Position numbers and translations under genes: made by a program. Shown piece after piece: positions 46,303 to 54,907 of a stretch of 57,078 nt of DNA. The notes under the pieces are model-generated. The model did not search any database. It was given only the letters and a program-made list of their open reading frames with translations, and had not been told where the DNA came from. Origin of the DNA: Nocardiopsis sp. JB363 (GTDB taxonomy: Bacteria > Actinomycetota > Actinomycetes > Streptosporangiales > Streptosporangiaceae); the NCBI RefSeq assembly GCF_900143625.1, contig NZ_FRFF01000032.1, forward strand, positions 1-57,078, in the 5' to 3' direction. Positions within the stretch are counted from its first letter, which is position 1. The number at the start of each line of letters is the position of its first letter.

Positions 46303-47697
46303 TCAGTCCAGGGCCAGGATGCGCGCGGCCTCCCGCAGTCCCGACAGCATCGCGCCGTGCACCGTGGCGCTGTGCTCGACGTCGGTGGCCTCCCCCGCGA
46401 AGAACACGCGTTCCCCGATCGGGTCGGCCAACGCGACACGGTCCTCGTCGCCGGAGCCGACCGCGTTGAAGGAGAACCCTCCGCGCGCGAAGGGGTCGTC
46501 CATCCAGTGCGTCAGGTAGTGGTCGATCGGGTCCGGCGCCTTCTTGAACATGCCGCGCAGCGACTCCATGGCGTGTTCGACCACCTCCCCGTCCTCCTTG
46601 TCGGCAAGGAAGCGCGCCGCGTTGCCACCGTTGCGGCAGACCAGCACCGGCACGCCGAACACGTTCTGCCCCGAGTACCAGTGGAACCAGGTGCCCTCCT
46701 CGGTCCCCAGGTGCACGATCACCTCGGCGTCGCCCCAGAACACCTCGTCGAAGCGCAGGAACAACTTCTCCAGACGACCGTTGCCCAAGCGCTCCAGCGA
46801 CCCCTGTTTGGCCTCGGGCAGCGGCGGGTCGAACGCGACCTGGCCGGACCGCAACACACCCAGCGGCAGGGTGACCAGGACCCGGTCGGCGGTGAGGGTC
46901 TCCTCGCCGGCGGGGGTTTCCACCCGGACCCGAACCCCGTCGTCGTGGTGTTCGACCGAGAGCACGACGTGCTCGAACCGTACGTCCAGGCCCCGGGCCA
47001 GGTGGTCGGTGAGCTGTCCCATCCCCTCGGGGAAGACGACGTCGTCACCGCTGAACTCGTGGCCGGCGCCGACCGCCGTGAAGGCGATCTCCCCGGTGTC
47101 GGCGCCATGGTCGGCCTCGGCGATGCGGTGCACGATCTCCACGGCGTCGCGAGCGCGGGCCCGGACCAGGTTGACGTCGTAGAGGGCGTGATGGAGGCCC
47201 TGGTCCATGGACTCCTCCCGGCCCGCACTGACGGTCGCCCAGTACATGTGCTCGTGGAGGAGGTTGACGTCCTCCATGTTGCGGCGGTGTCGGTCGAAGA
47301 GGAGACGGCGTCCCTTGGGGTCGTAGGCGGTCTCGGTGGACCGGTTGAAGATGGCCGTGCGCGCGCCCGCCTCCCGCACCAGGTGGGAGAGCGGGTTGTT
47401 CTCCTCCCCCCGCATCCAGGAGGCGCCGGCATCCAGGGTCGCCCCGTCCCAGGTGTGCACGGAGTGGATCCGCCCGCCGGTACGGTCGCGGGCCTCCAGC
47501 ACGGTGACCCGTTCCCCCTGGTCGGCGAGTCGATCGGCTGCCGCCAGCCCGGCCATACCCGCCCCGAGAACGATGGTGTGGCCGTGCCCGGGTTCGGGGG
47601 CGCGACCACGCGGTTCGGGCTCGGGGTCGAGCCTCGCGCCCTCCTCCTCGCCGGTGGCCTCGTCCCGGGTGTTCTCCCCGTTCACGTCCTCGGTCAT
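46303..47697 (-). CDS. Flavin-containing amine oxidase (MAO/polyamine-oxidase family)
   Basis: 464 residues. After a charged 40-residue N-terminus the FAD-binding fold begins with TIVLGAGMAGLAAADRLADQGERVTVLEARDRTGGR (about 41-76). The C-terminal FAD motif RVFFAGEATDVEHSATVHGAMLSGLREA is intact. Members oxidise amines to aldehydes with release of peroxide; the substrate is not readable. There is no signal peptide. GGGGGAA precedes the ATG at 47697. Confidence 0.9.
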   Translation of the reverse strand: MTEDVNGENTRDEATGEEEGARLDPEPEPRGRAPEPGHGHTIVLGAGMAGLAAADRLADQGERVTVLEARDRTGGRIHSVHTWDGATLDAGASWMRGEENNPLSHLVREAGARTAIFNRSTETAYDPKGRRLLFDRHRRNMEDVNLLHEHMYWATVSAGREESMDQGLHHALYDVNLVRARARDAVEIVHRIAEADHGADTGEIAFTAVGAGHEFSGDDVVFPEGMGQLTDHLARGLDVRFEHVVLSVEHHDDGVRVRVETPAGEETLTADRVLVTLPLGVLRSGQVAFDPPLPEAKQGSLERLGNGRLEKLFLRFDEVFWGDAEVIVHLGTEEGTWFHWYSGQNVFGVPVLVCRNGGNAARFLADKEDGEVVEHAMESLRGMFKKAPDPIDHYLTHWMDDPFARGGFSFNAVGSGDEDRVALADPIGERVFFAGEATDVEHSATVHGAMLSGLREAARILALD

Positions 47698-47807
47698 CGA
47701 GTTCCCCCTACTCCTGTCGGCGGCCGACAAGTGCGAGCCTAAGCTCATGCCCGGCGCCGACCTGGTAGGACACCCCGTGGGGGCCCGGGTGGGGTCATCG
47801 AAGAAGC

Positions 47808-47840
47808 GGCGGTGGTCGACGCTCTCCATCGACCACCGCC
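47808..47840. repeat. Perfect 12-bp inverted repeat
   Basis: Arms 47808-47819 and 47829-47840, loop of nine bases. It is too far (about 195 bp) from the DUF2382 stop to be the first terminator. It may be a second terminator, a protein site or part of a small RNA. Confidence 0.5.
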
Positions 47841-47989
47841 CGCGAGGTGCTCCCCTCCCCGAGGCGGCGGGCCGCGAGGAGGGTCTGACCGCAGGGTGCC
47901 GTCCGTCCCCGACACCCCTCGATCAAGAAACCTAGTGCACAAGGCTTTCGGTTTCCTTTCGTCCCTCCGGTACCGGGCCCCACAGAACG

Positions 47990-48021
47990 GTGCGCCGGGC
48001 GCACGAAGGCACCCGGCGCAC
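47990..48021 (-). terminator. Hairpin after the DUF2382 gene
   Basis: A 10-bp perfect stem (47990-47999 with 48012-48021), loop of 12, just past the stop codon at 48036. Confidence 0.6.
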
Positions 48022-48035
48022 GACGATGGTTCCGG

Positions 48036-48890
48036 TCAGTCGGTGTCGGAGCGCGGCACGTCGCCCTCGCCCTCGAACTCGAACCGCTCCTTGCGGATCT
48101 CGCCCTCGACGTGCTCCTCGCGCGTGACGTCGCGCTTGCGGACGTGGACCTCCTCCACCGGCACGTTCTTCTTGGAGACCACCGGACGCTCCTCGTAGAG
48201 CGTGAAGATCTGCTCACCCTCCTCCAGGTCGCCATCGTCGGTCACCTGGGACGGGTCGGTGATCGGCCGATGCTCCACCTCCAACTCCTCGTGGTGCACC
48301 GGGACGGTCTCGTCGAAGCGCTCGGTGTCCACGTGACGGCGCATCCGCGCCTGTCCGCTCTCTCGGCGTTCGACGCCGATCTCCACCTGCTCCTCGTGCC
48401 GGATCATCGAGACTTCGTCGGCACCGGGGTCGACCGGACCACCGAGGCGTTCTCCCGAACGAGCACGGCCGACCATGGAGCCCGTGTCACCGCCCTCGGT
48501 CCAGGTGTTGGTCTCGTCGTCGGTGGACGACCGCCCGGTCATGTTGTCCGTATCTCCCCCGCTCTGGCGGGGCACCCCGCCGTGCTTGGCGAAGTAGTCG
48601 CGGACGATGGCCTCGTCCTCGGGGTCGACGTGACGGTCGGCCTCCACCTGCGGAGCGTCCTTGACCGTCGCCTTGTCGTAGGGGATCTCGATGTCCTCCG
48701 CCGTCGGTCGAGCTCCCTGGAGCGGCACCAGGGTCTCCTTCGTCCCGAAGAGCCCGGTGTGGACCGAGACCCAACTGGGCTCCCCTGTGCGGTCGTCCAG
48801 GAAGACCTGCTTGATCTTCCCGACGTTGTTGCCTTCGGGGTCGAGTACGTGATGCCCGATGAGGTTCTCCGGTACAAGTTCGCTGGTCAC
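48036..48890 (-). CDS. PRC-barrel and DUF2382 domain stress protein
   Basis: 284 residues. The N-terminal PRC-barrel (about 5-80) reads LIGHHVLDPEGNNVGKIKQVFLDDRTGEPSWVSVHTGLFG. A low-complexity linker leads to the C-terminal DUF2382 (YsnF-like) domain (about 160-270), with HEEQVEIGVERRESGQARMRRHV and RPVVSKKNVPVEEVHVRKRDVTREEHV. Such proteins are linked to general stress in other bacteria. GGAAGGGG precedes the GTG start. Confidence 0.9.
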   Translation of the reverse strand: MTSELVPENLIGHHVLDPEGNNVGKIKQVFLDDRTGEPSWVSVHTGLFGTKETLVPLQGARPTAEDIEIPYDKATVKDAPQVEADRHVDPEDEAIVRDYFAKHGGVPRQSGGDTDNMTGRSSTDDETNTWTEGGDTGSMVGRARSGERLGGPVDPGADEVSMIRHEEQVEIGVERRESGQARMRRHVDTERFDETVPVHHEELEVEHRPITDPSQVTDDGDLEEGEQIFTLYEERPVVSKKNVPVEEVHVRKRDVTREEHVEGEIRKERFEFEGEGDVPRSDTD

Positions 48891-49086
48891 TGCGCAACCC
48901 CTTCCTGGTTCGCGGGAGGCGGGGCTGTTCGCCTTCCGTTCGCCCTCGCCCCCTACCCGCAGCGGGTGCCCCTACAAATGCTCCCACCAGGACTTATGCG
49001 AGATCCAACCGAATCCGTACCTGCCGTTGGCGCGGCCCGGGAATCATTGGCCCGCGCCCGAAGGTCCCTTGGCCCTCCCCGGACCG

Positions 49087-49123
49087 AAGAGCCCGCCTCC
49101 GGACGATTCCGGGGCGGGCTCTT
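49087..49123 (-). terminator. Terminator of the sugar ABC transporter operon
   Basis: A stem of 11 bp (49087-49097 with 49113-49123) is extended by an inner CCGG/CCGG pairing, 65 bp past the last permease stop. Confidence 0.75.
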
Positions 49124-49188
49124 GGACATGTTCGGCGCGAGCGGTCTTCAGGGTGACCGAGACGAGGCGACGCTCGTCGGGAGGACGA

Positions 49189-50103
49189 TCAACCCTTGAC
49201 CGCGCCGGCGGCCAGGCCCGAACGCCAGTACCGCTGGAGTGTGAAGAACAGGACGACGAGGGGGACGATCCCCAGGAGCGCGCCCAGCATGACCGCTCCC
49301 TTGTCCGGGGAGAAGTAGCTCATCATCCCGTAGAGGCCCAGGGTGACGGGCTTCAACTCGGGCGAGGAGACCATGAGCAGCGGCAGCAGGAAGTTGTTCC
49401 ACGTGGCGACGAAGATGAAGAGGAAGATCGTCACCATCGCGGGCCCGAGGAGTCGGAGCACGATCGTGAAGAAGATCCGTGCTTCGCTCGCACCGTCGAT
49501 GCGCGCCGCCTCGATGATCTCGGTCGGAACCGCGGTCTTGGCGAAGACGATGCCGAGGAACACACCGAAGGGCGAGGCCGCGGACGGGATGATGATCGCC
49601 CACATGGTGTTCGTGAGCCCGAGCGCGTCGAACTCGATGTAGAGCGGCACGGTCAGGAGCGCGACGGGGAGAAGGAGCCCGCCCATGATCGCGCCGACGA
49701 AGACCTTCTTCCCCGGGAACTCGAACTTCGCGATCCCGTATCCCGCCATCACCGCGAGGAGGGTGCCGAGCACCCCGGCCACCCCGGAGTACAGGACCGA
49801 GTTGGCGACCCAACGCCAGAACAGACCCTGGGTCCAGCGCATCAGGCTGTCGTAGTTCTGGTCGAGGTTGAAGTCGGCGAACCAGAGACCGAACGTCGAC
49901 GCGAGGTCGGCGTTGTTCTTGGTCGAGGCGACGACCAGCCAGAACACCGGTAGGAGGAAGTACAGGCACGCCCCGACGAGGACCAGGACGCCCAGGGTGC
50001 GGGCGATCGGCGACGGCCCGATCGACGGCGGGGGAAACCCGGGTCCGGCCTTGCCCCGACGTGGACGAGGCTTCTTGGTAGTGGTGGTGGCGGACAAGGT
50101 CAC
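49189..50103 (-). CDS. Carbohydrate ABC transporter permease (MalG-type)
   Basis: 304 residues with about six membrane spans. The EAA loop that contacts the ATPase is IIEAARIDGASEARIFFTIVLRLLGPAMVT (about 200-230). A Lys/Arg-rich cytoplasmic N-terminus precedes the first span. It pairs with the upstream MalF-type permease, whose stop overlaps this GTG start by four bases (GTGA). This indicates translational coupling. No ATPase gene is present; CUT1 systems in actinobacteria often share an MsiK-like ATPase encoded elsewhere. Confidence 0.94.
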   Translation of the reverse strand: MTLSATTTTKKPRPRRGKAGPGFPPPSIGPSPIARTLGVLVLVGACLYFLLPVFWLVVASTKNNADLASTFGLWFADFNLDQNYDSLMRWTQGLFWRWVANSVLYSGVAGVLGTLLAVMAGYGIAKFEFPGKKVFVGAIMGGLLLPVALLTVPLYIEFDALGLTNTMWAIIIPSAASPFGVFLGIVFAKTAVPTEIIEAARIDGASEARIFFTIVLRLLGPAMVTIFLFIFVATWNNFLLPLLMVSSPELKPVTLGLYGMMSYFSPDKGAVMLGALLGIVPLVVLFFTLQRYWRSGLAAGAVKG

Positions 50104-51038
50104 TCGCCCTTCTGTCGTTGAGCGAACGCGTAGATCGCGGCGAGTGCGCCGGCGATGATCGCCATCAGAAGCGAGATGGCCGACGCCGGTCCGCTTCCGG
50201 AGGGTGTGACCTGTCCCATGAGGCTGTTGTAGGCCAGCATCATCGGGGTGTAGTCATTGCCCATCCACTGGTTGACGCTCTGCATGATGACGGGCTCGTT
50301 GAACAGTTGTACGGTCCCGATGATCGACAACAGGATCGCGAGCAGCGCGGCACCGCGCATGAGCGGGATCTTGATCCGGGTCGCGACCTGGAACCCCGTC
50401 GCCCCGTCCATGGCGGCCGCCTCGTACAGCTCCCGCGGAATCGCCTGGAGCGCCGCCAGGAAGATCAGCATGTTGTACCCGGTGAAGGTCCACGTCGTCA
50501 TGTTCGCCATCGACAGGATGATGACGTTGGGCGCCATGAAATTCGTCCCGTCCGGAAGGTACTCCAGGAACGGTGACAGCTGCGGCGTGTACAGATACGC
50601 CCACATCATCGCCGCGATGACCCCGGGGACGGCGTAGGGGAGGAAGAACGCGAGGCGGAAGAAGGCGACCCTGCGCACGATGAAGGAGTCCAGGAGGAGG
50701 GCCAGGAAGAGGCCGCTTCCGATCATGAGCGGGATCTGGACCAACCCGAACAGAGCGACCCTGCCCATGCCCTTCCAGAAGGCGCCGTTCGTCGCGGCCG
50801 CGACGAGGTTGTCGAGCCCGACGAACTGGTCGACGAGTTCTCCCCCGCCGTACAGTCCTCCGCCCGAGGCCACCTGCGCGAAGAGCGCCGAACGAATCGA
50901 AACGATGATGGGGATGAGGAATACTACGACGAACAGAACAAGAAAGGGCAGCAGGAACAGGAAACCTGTGAGGCCTTTCCTTCCCGACCGTACGCTTCGG
51001 CGGGGACTCTTGTTCTTCGCCTCAAGAGTGAGTGGCAT
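50100..51038 (-). CDS. Carbohydrate ABC transporter permease (MalF-type)
   Basis: 312 residues, about six spans. The first span follows a basic N-terminus (KNKSPRRSVRSGRKG). The EAA loop is LYEAAAMDGATGFQVATRIKIPLMRGAAL (about 205-233). It forms the membrane channel together with the MalG-type partner. The gap of 120 bp to the binding-protein gene holds a strong hairpin. The ribosome site is weak (AAGAGAA), which would add to lower expression than the binding protein. Confidence 0.94.
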   Translation of the reverse strand: MPLTLEAKNKSPRRSVRSGRKGLTGFLFLLPFLVLFVVVFLIPIIVSIRSALFAQVASGGGLYGGGELVDQFVGLDNLVAAATNGAFWKGMGRVALFGLVQIPLMIGSGLFLALLLDSFIVRRVAFFRLAFFLPYAVPGVIAAMMWAYLYTPQLSPFLEYLPDGTNFMAPNVIILSMANMTTWTFTGYNMLIFLAALQAIPRELYEAAAMDGATGFQVATRIKIPLMRGAALLAILLSIIGTVQLFNEPVIMQSVNQWMGNDYTPMMLAYNSLMGQVTPSGSGPASAISLLMAIIAGALAAIYAFAQRQKGE

Positions 51039-51057
51039 GGATTCTCTTTTCCGGGGC

Positions 51058-51094
51058 CGACCCGAGAAGAACGATGACCGTTCTTCTCGGGTCG
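51058..51094 (-). terminator. Strong hairpin between binding protein and permease genes
   Basis: A perfect 16-bp stem (51058-51073 with 51079-51094), loop ATGAC, 65 bp past the binding-protein stop. There is no U-run. It probably acts as an mRNA stabiliser or partial terminator, giving more binding protein than permease. Confidence 0.75.
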
Positions 51095-51158
51095 ACCTGA
51101 TCGGTGTCGGGGGTGATCCGGGCCGGTCCGTCGGCCGGATCCGCGCACCGAACGGTTA

Positions 51159-52460
51159 TCAGCTGTCGGCTACCGCGATACCGAGGTTGTCGAGCGCTTC
51201 GACGCTCGTCGACCGCGCGGTGTCGAAGATGTCCGACACCGGCACCGAGCCGTCACCGGCCTCCGCGGCCGTGCTGTTCATCGCCGAGAGCGAGGCGAAC
51301 CCGGGCACGTACACGAAGTCGGGGCTGAGGGCGGCGTTCGCGATGTTCATCTCCTCGAAGACGTCCTGTCCGCCGAACTGTCGCGTCATCTTCTCCGGGG
51401 TCTCGGGCGCACCGGTGGCGGCGACGACGAGTCCCTGGGTGGCCAAGTCGTCGACCTGGGTGTTGAACCAGTCGTTGAAGGCCATGGCCTCCTCCGTGTA
51501 CTCGCAATCCTTCATCACCGCTACGCCGGAACCACCGTCGGGGCCGGTCATGCCCGTTTCACCGAAGGCGGGAAGCTGCGCGACGCGCCACTGGCCCTCG
51601 GCGTCGGTTCCGTCGAGGGGGTCCAGGAGGAAGCCCGCCTCCCAGGCGGCTCCGACGTGGCCGATGAGGGAACCATCGGTCAGGGCCTGGGTGAATCCGT
51701 CGCCCCACCGGTCCTGGACCAGCACCTCGTCGTCGTCGATCAGCTCCTGCCAGAACGAGGCCACCACCTGGGTTCCCGCGCCACCGGTGTCGACGATCCA
51801 CTCCTCGCCGTTGGGGGTGAACCAGTTGTCGCCGGCCGCGGCGGCCTGACCGGAGAGCCAGTACTGCGCCTCGTCGGGGGTGAACGCCGCGGCGTACTGC
51901 TCCTGGGCCGCGGCCGTCGCCGCGATCTCGCTCAGCTCGTCCATCGTGGTCGGCACCTCGACGCCGAGCTGCTCGAAGGCCGTCTCGTTGTAGTAGTAGA
52001 CGAGGGGGCCGGTGTCCTGGGGCAGACCGACGACCGTGTTCCCGACGTTCATCAGGGAGTAGGCACCGGCGGAGTAGTTGTCCTTGTACCGGTCGGCCTC
52101 CGAGCGCACGTCCTGGAGCAGGCCCTTCACGTACAGGTCGGGCACCTCGCCGTAGCCCACCTGGGCCAGGCACGGCCCCGTGCCGGCGTTGACGTCGGTC
52201 TCCAGCTTCAGGGCCAGTTCACTGGCGTCACCGTCGAACTTGGTGGCCTCGACCTGGATGTCGGGGTGGTCCGCGTTCCACTTGGCCACGATGTCGGCCA
52301 CCGGCGTCATGCCCTCTCCGTCGGGCAGACGGTGCAGGTAGTCGATGGTGACCGCGTCACCGTCGGAACCGTCTCCGGCACCGCACCCCGTGAGCAACAG
52401 GGCTCCCGAACCGAACACTGCGCAGGCCATGGCCATCTTGGACTGGGCGAATCTACCCAC
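51159..52460 (-). CDS. Sugar-binding lipoprotein of CUT1 ABC transporter
   Basis: A 433-residue extracellular solute-binding protein (family 1). The lipoprotein signal VGRFAQSKMAMACAVFGSGALLLTGC has its lipidated Cys at 26. The mature part shows the family pattern (VADIVAKWNADHPDIQVEATKF, GLPQDTGPLVYYYNETAFEQLGVEVPTTMDEL, GGSGVAVMKDC). The GTG at 52458-52460 follows GAGGAG at eight bases. The ligand is likely an oligosaccharide with beta-galactosyl or amino-sugar units, inferred only from the neighbouring GH35 and kinase genes. Confidence 0.94.
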   Translation of the reverse strand: MGRFAQSKMAMACAVFGSGALLLTGCGAGDGSDGDAVTIDYLHRLPDGEGMTPVADIVAKWNADHPDIQVEATKFDGDASELALKLETDVNAGTGPCLAQVGYGEVPDLYVKGLLQDVRSEADRYKDNYSAGAYSLMNVGNTVVGLPQDTGPLVYYYNETAFEQLGVEVPTTMDELSEIAATAAAQEQYAAAFTPDEAQYWLSGQAAAAGDNWFTPNGEEWIVDTGGAGTQVVASFWQELIDDDEVLVQDRWGDGFTQALTDGSLIGHVGAAWEAGFLLDPLDGTDAEGQWRVAQLPAFGETGMTGPDGGSGVAVMKDCEYTEEAMAFNDWFNTQVDDLATQGLVVAATGAPETPEKMTRQFGGQDVFEEMNIANAALSPDFVYVPGFASLSAMNSTAAEAGDGSVPVSDIFDTARSTSVEALDNLGIAVADS

Positions 52461-52897
52461 TACCCACACTCCTCGTGAAGTCGCTCTGCGGGACCATCGC
52501 CCACGCCGTCGCAACGGTGTCTTGTGAGATGAGAGATTACGATCGGGAACCCGCAATATCAATCATCATTAATCAACCTGTTACGGCTTTCGCTGACAGA
52601 GACAACCCCCCTACGGACTGTGACCGCCGTCTCAGCACGCACGCCGCGCGAGCGCGGGGCCGCCAGGGCCCTAGGGCCCCCTTCGGGCGTACTTCGGGGC
52701 TTTGGGCGGACGTGGGGCGGACGGCGACACTTTGAGCCGCACAGGTCGTCTTTGGTGAACTTTCCTGAACGAATCGGGGGAAAATCAAGCAAGAACGCTC
52801 ATACTGTCCCGGTAGTCTCGGCCCGGAGCCTCGTCCGCGCCCCCAGCCCCCACCGCCCGCAGGACGTCGGGCCTTCACTTCCATCGCTAGGAGCCCC
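52461..52897. other. Divergent intergenic region between binding protein and GH35 genes (437 bp)
   Basis: The left part contains the minus-strand promoter and operator-like element. The right part presumably contains the GH35 promoter, but I cannot point to convincing boxes there. No gene is seen. Confidence 0.7.
52534..52565 (-). promoter_or_regulatory. Promoter of the ABC transporter operon with overlapping operator-like element
   Basis: On the minus strand: TTGATA (52557-52562), 17 bp, TAATCT (52534-52539). The -35 box lies inside TGATTGATATTG (52554-52565), which recurs with one change over the -35 box of the SIS gene promoter. It lies in a notably AT-rich patch. A regulator binding here would block RNA polymerase. 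Confidence 0.65.
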
Positions 52898-54700
52898 ATG
52901 GCAAGCCACTCGTCCCCCGGCGCCGATCCGGCGGCGAACGCCCCGACCCTCACCTACCGTGATGGCGGGTTCCGGCGGAACGGTTCGCCCCATCAGATCT
53001 TCGCCGGGTCGATGCACTACTTCCGGGTGCACCCCGACCAGTGGCGGGACCGTCTACTGCGACTGGTCGACCTGGGGCTCAACACCGTCGACACCTACGT
53101 CGCGTGGAACTTCCACCAGCCGCGTCCAGACGAGGCACCGGACTTCACGGGGTGGCGGGACCTGCGACGCTTCCTCGAAACCGCGGCGGAGGTCGGCCTC
53201 GACGCGATCGTGCGGCCGGGCCCCTACATCTGCGCGGAGTGGACGAACGGGGGACTCCCGACCTGGCTGACGGCCGGGCACACCTCGCTGCGCACCGCCG
53301 ACAGCCGCTTCCTCGAACCCGTGGCCACCTGGTTCGACGCTCTCCTGCCCCATGTCGCCGACCTCCAGGCCCGCCACGGAGGCCCCGTCGTCGCCGTACA
53401 GGTCGAGAACGAGTACGGCAGTTTCGGCGACGACCCCCACTACGTGCCGGCCATCCGTGACCTCCTCGTTCGCGGCGGCATCTCGGAGCTGCTCTACACG
53501 GCCGACGGCCCGACCGACCCCATGCTCGACACGGGAGCGGTCGACGGAGCCCTCATAGCGTTGAACTTCGGATCTCGCGCGGCGGACGCCCGGGCCGTGG
53601 GCCGGGAACGCCGCCCCGGGGAACCGTTCTTCTGCGCGGAGTTCTGGAACGGTTGGTTCGACCACTGGGGCCACCCCCACCACGTACGCGACGCCGCCGA
53701 CGCCGCGGCGACCGTGGCCGACATCGTCGCGGACGGCGGCAGCGTGAGCCTCTACATGGCCCACGGCGGCACCAACTTCGGCACCTGGGCGGGCGCCAAC
53801 GACGTGGACGGGGAGCTCCGGCCGACCGTGACCAGTTACGACTCGGACGCGGCGGTGGCCGAGGACGGGACCCTGACCGAGAAGTTCCACGAGATCCGCA
53901 AGGCGTTGGGGGCACCCGAGGCCGTGCGTTCGGAACCACCGGTGATGGTCACGCCCGTGACGGCGCCGGTGACGGCGGGTGCCGGGCTTCTGCCGGGCCT
54001 GAGGGAGCTGTGCGCCGCCCCGGTGGAGACGTACTCGACCGGAGCGTTCGAGGAGTTCGGTTTCGAGAGCCCCCTCGTCCGGTACGAGGCCGAGGTGCTC
54101 CTGCCCGCCTACGAGGTCGAGCTGTCGTTCCAGGAGGTCAGGGACCGCGCCCTGGTGTACGTGGACGACGTCTTCGTCGGCGCGGTCACCGCTTCGGGTT
54201 CGGTCACCGTGTCGGGGCACGGTGGACCGAGCCGGGTGATCCTGCTCGTGGAGGCTCTCGGCCAGATCAACTACGGACCACGGCTGGGCGAGCGCAAGGG
54301 CCTTGTCGGGCCCGTGCTCGTCGATGGCCGTCGGATGATCCAGCGATGGAGCGTCGCGGAGTTCCCCCTCGCGTCCTGGGAGCGCGACGCGGTCTCCTCG
54401 GGCTCCGATACCGACCCCTCCGGTGCCGGTTTCGCGTTCGCGACCGTCACCCTGACGGCCCCCGCCGATGCCCACCTGGCCCTTCCCGGGTTCGGGAAGG
54501 GGTTCGTGTGGGTCAACGACTTCCTCCTCGGTCGTTACTGGGAGGTCGGCCCCCAGCAGACCCTCTACGTGCCGGGTCCCCTGCTCCGCGCGGGTGAGAA
54601 CCACATCGTGGTGCTCGAACTCGAACATCGCGGCGCGGAGGTCGAGCTGCGGGATCGTCCGGAGCTCGGCCCCACCGAGGAGTACGTCGAAACCCTGTGA
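52898..54700 (+). CDS. Beta-galactosidase, glycoside hydrolase family 35
   Basis: A 600-residue GH35 enzyme that cleaves terminal beta-galactose. The TIM barrel starts with FAGSMHYFRVHPDQWRDRL (family signature). The acid/base Glu172 is in VQVENEYGSFG and the nucleophile Glu248 in CAEFWNGWFDHWG; GPYICAEW is also typical. Beta domains form the C-terminal half. There is no signal peptide, so it acts on imported sugar in the cytoplasm. AGGAG lies five bases before the ATG. A terminator follows, so it is a unit separate from the downstream operon. Confidence 0.95.
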   Translation: MASHSSPGADPAANAPTLTYRDGGFRRNGSPHQIFAGSMHYFRVHPDQWRDRLLRLVDLGLNTVDTYVAWNFHQPRPDEAPDFTGWRDLRRFLETAAEVGLDAIVRPGPYICAEWTNGGLPTWLTAGHTSLRTADSRFLEPVATWFDALLPHVADLQARHGGPVVAVQVENEYGSFGDDPHYVPAIRDLLVRGGISELLYTADGPTDPMLDTGAVDGALIALNFGSRAADARAVGRERRPGEPFFCAEFWNGWFDHWGHPHHVRDAADAAATVADIVADGGSVSLYMAHGGTNFGTWAGANDVDGELRPTVTSYDSDAAVAEDGTLTEKFHEIRKALGAPEAVRSEPPVMVTPVTAPVTAGAGLLPGLRELCAAPVETYSTGAFEEFGFESPLVRYEAEVLLPAYEVELSFQEVRDRALVYVDDVFVGAVTASGSVTVSGHGGPSRVILLVEALGQINYGPRLGERKGLVGPVLVDGRRMIQRWSVAEFPLASWERDAVSSGSDTDPSGAGFAFATVTLTAPADAHLALPGFGKGFVWVNDFLLGRYWEVGPQQTLYVPGPLLRAGENHIVVLELEHRGAEVELRDRPELGPTEEYVETL

Positions 54701-54741
54701 GTCGCCGTTGAACGGCCCGGGCTCGGCGTCACGACCACCAC

Positions 54742-54779
54742 CGCCCGTCCGTCCCGAGATCGCTCGGGACGGGCGGGCG
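54742..54779 (+). terminator. Terminator of the GH35 gene
   Basis: A 17-bp stem with one G-U pair (54742-54758 with 54763-54779), loop ATCG, followed by TTTCGTT, about 40 bp past the stop. Confidence 0.85.
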
Positions 54780-54825
54780 TTTCGTTCACGCTCAGGGGCC
54801 GGACCGATCACAATCGAGATCCGAC

Positions 54826-54858
54826 TGATTGATTTTGATCGTTTCTCTCTACTAAGAT
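54826..54858 (+). promoter_or_regulatory. Promoter of the SIS-ROK-PfkB operon with operator-like element
   Basis: TTGATT (54829-54834), 18 bp, TAAGAT (54853-54858). The -35 box lies inside TGATTGATTTTG (54826-54837), matching the ABC-operon element at 11 of 12 bases. Transcription would start near 54865, which supports the ATG at 54908 and excludes the one at 54860. Confidence 0.65.
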
Positions 54859-54907
54859 CATGCGAAGTCATCGATTGATGGCGTCGCGCTGTCGAGAGAG
54901 TGAGAAC

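Larger units (their letters stand above)
47698..48035. other. Intergenic region between amine oxidase and DUF2382 genes (338 bp)
   Basis: Contains the amine oxidase promoter area (a TAGGCT hexamer on the minus strand), a 12-bp inverted repeat and the hairpin following the DUF2382 gene. No gene is supported. Confidence 0.65.
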
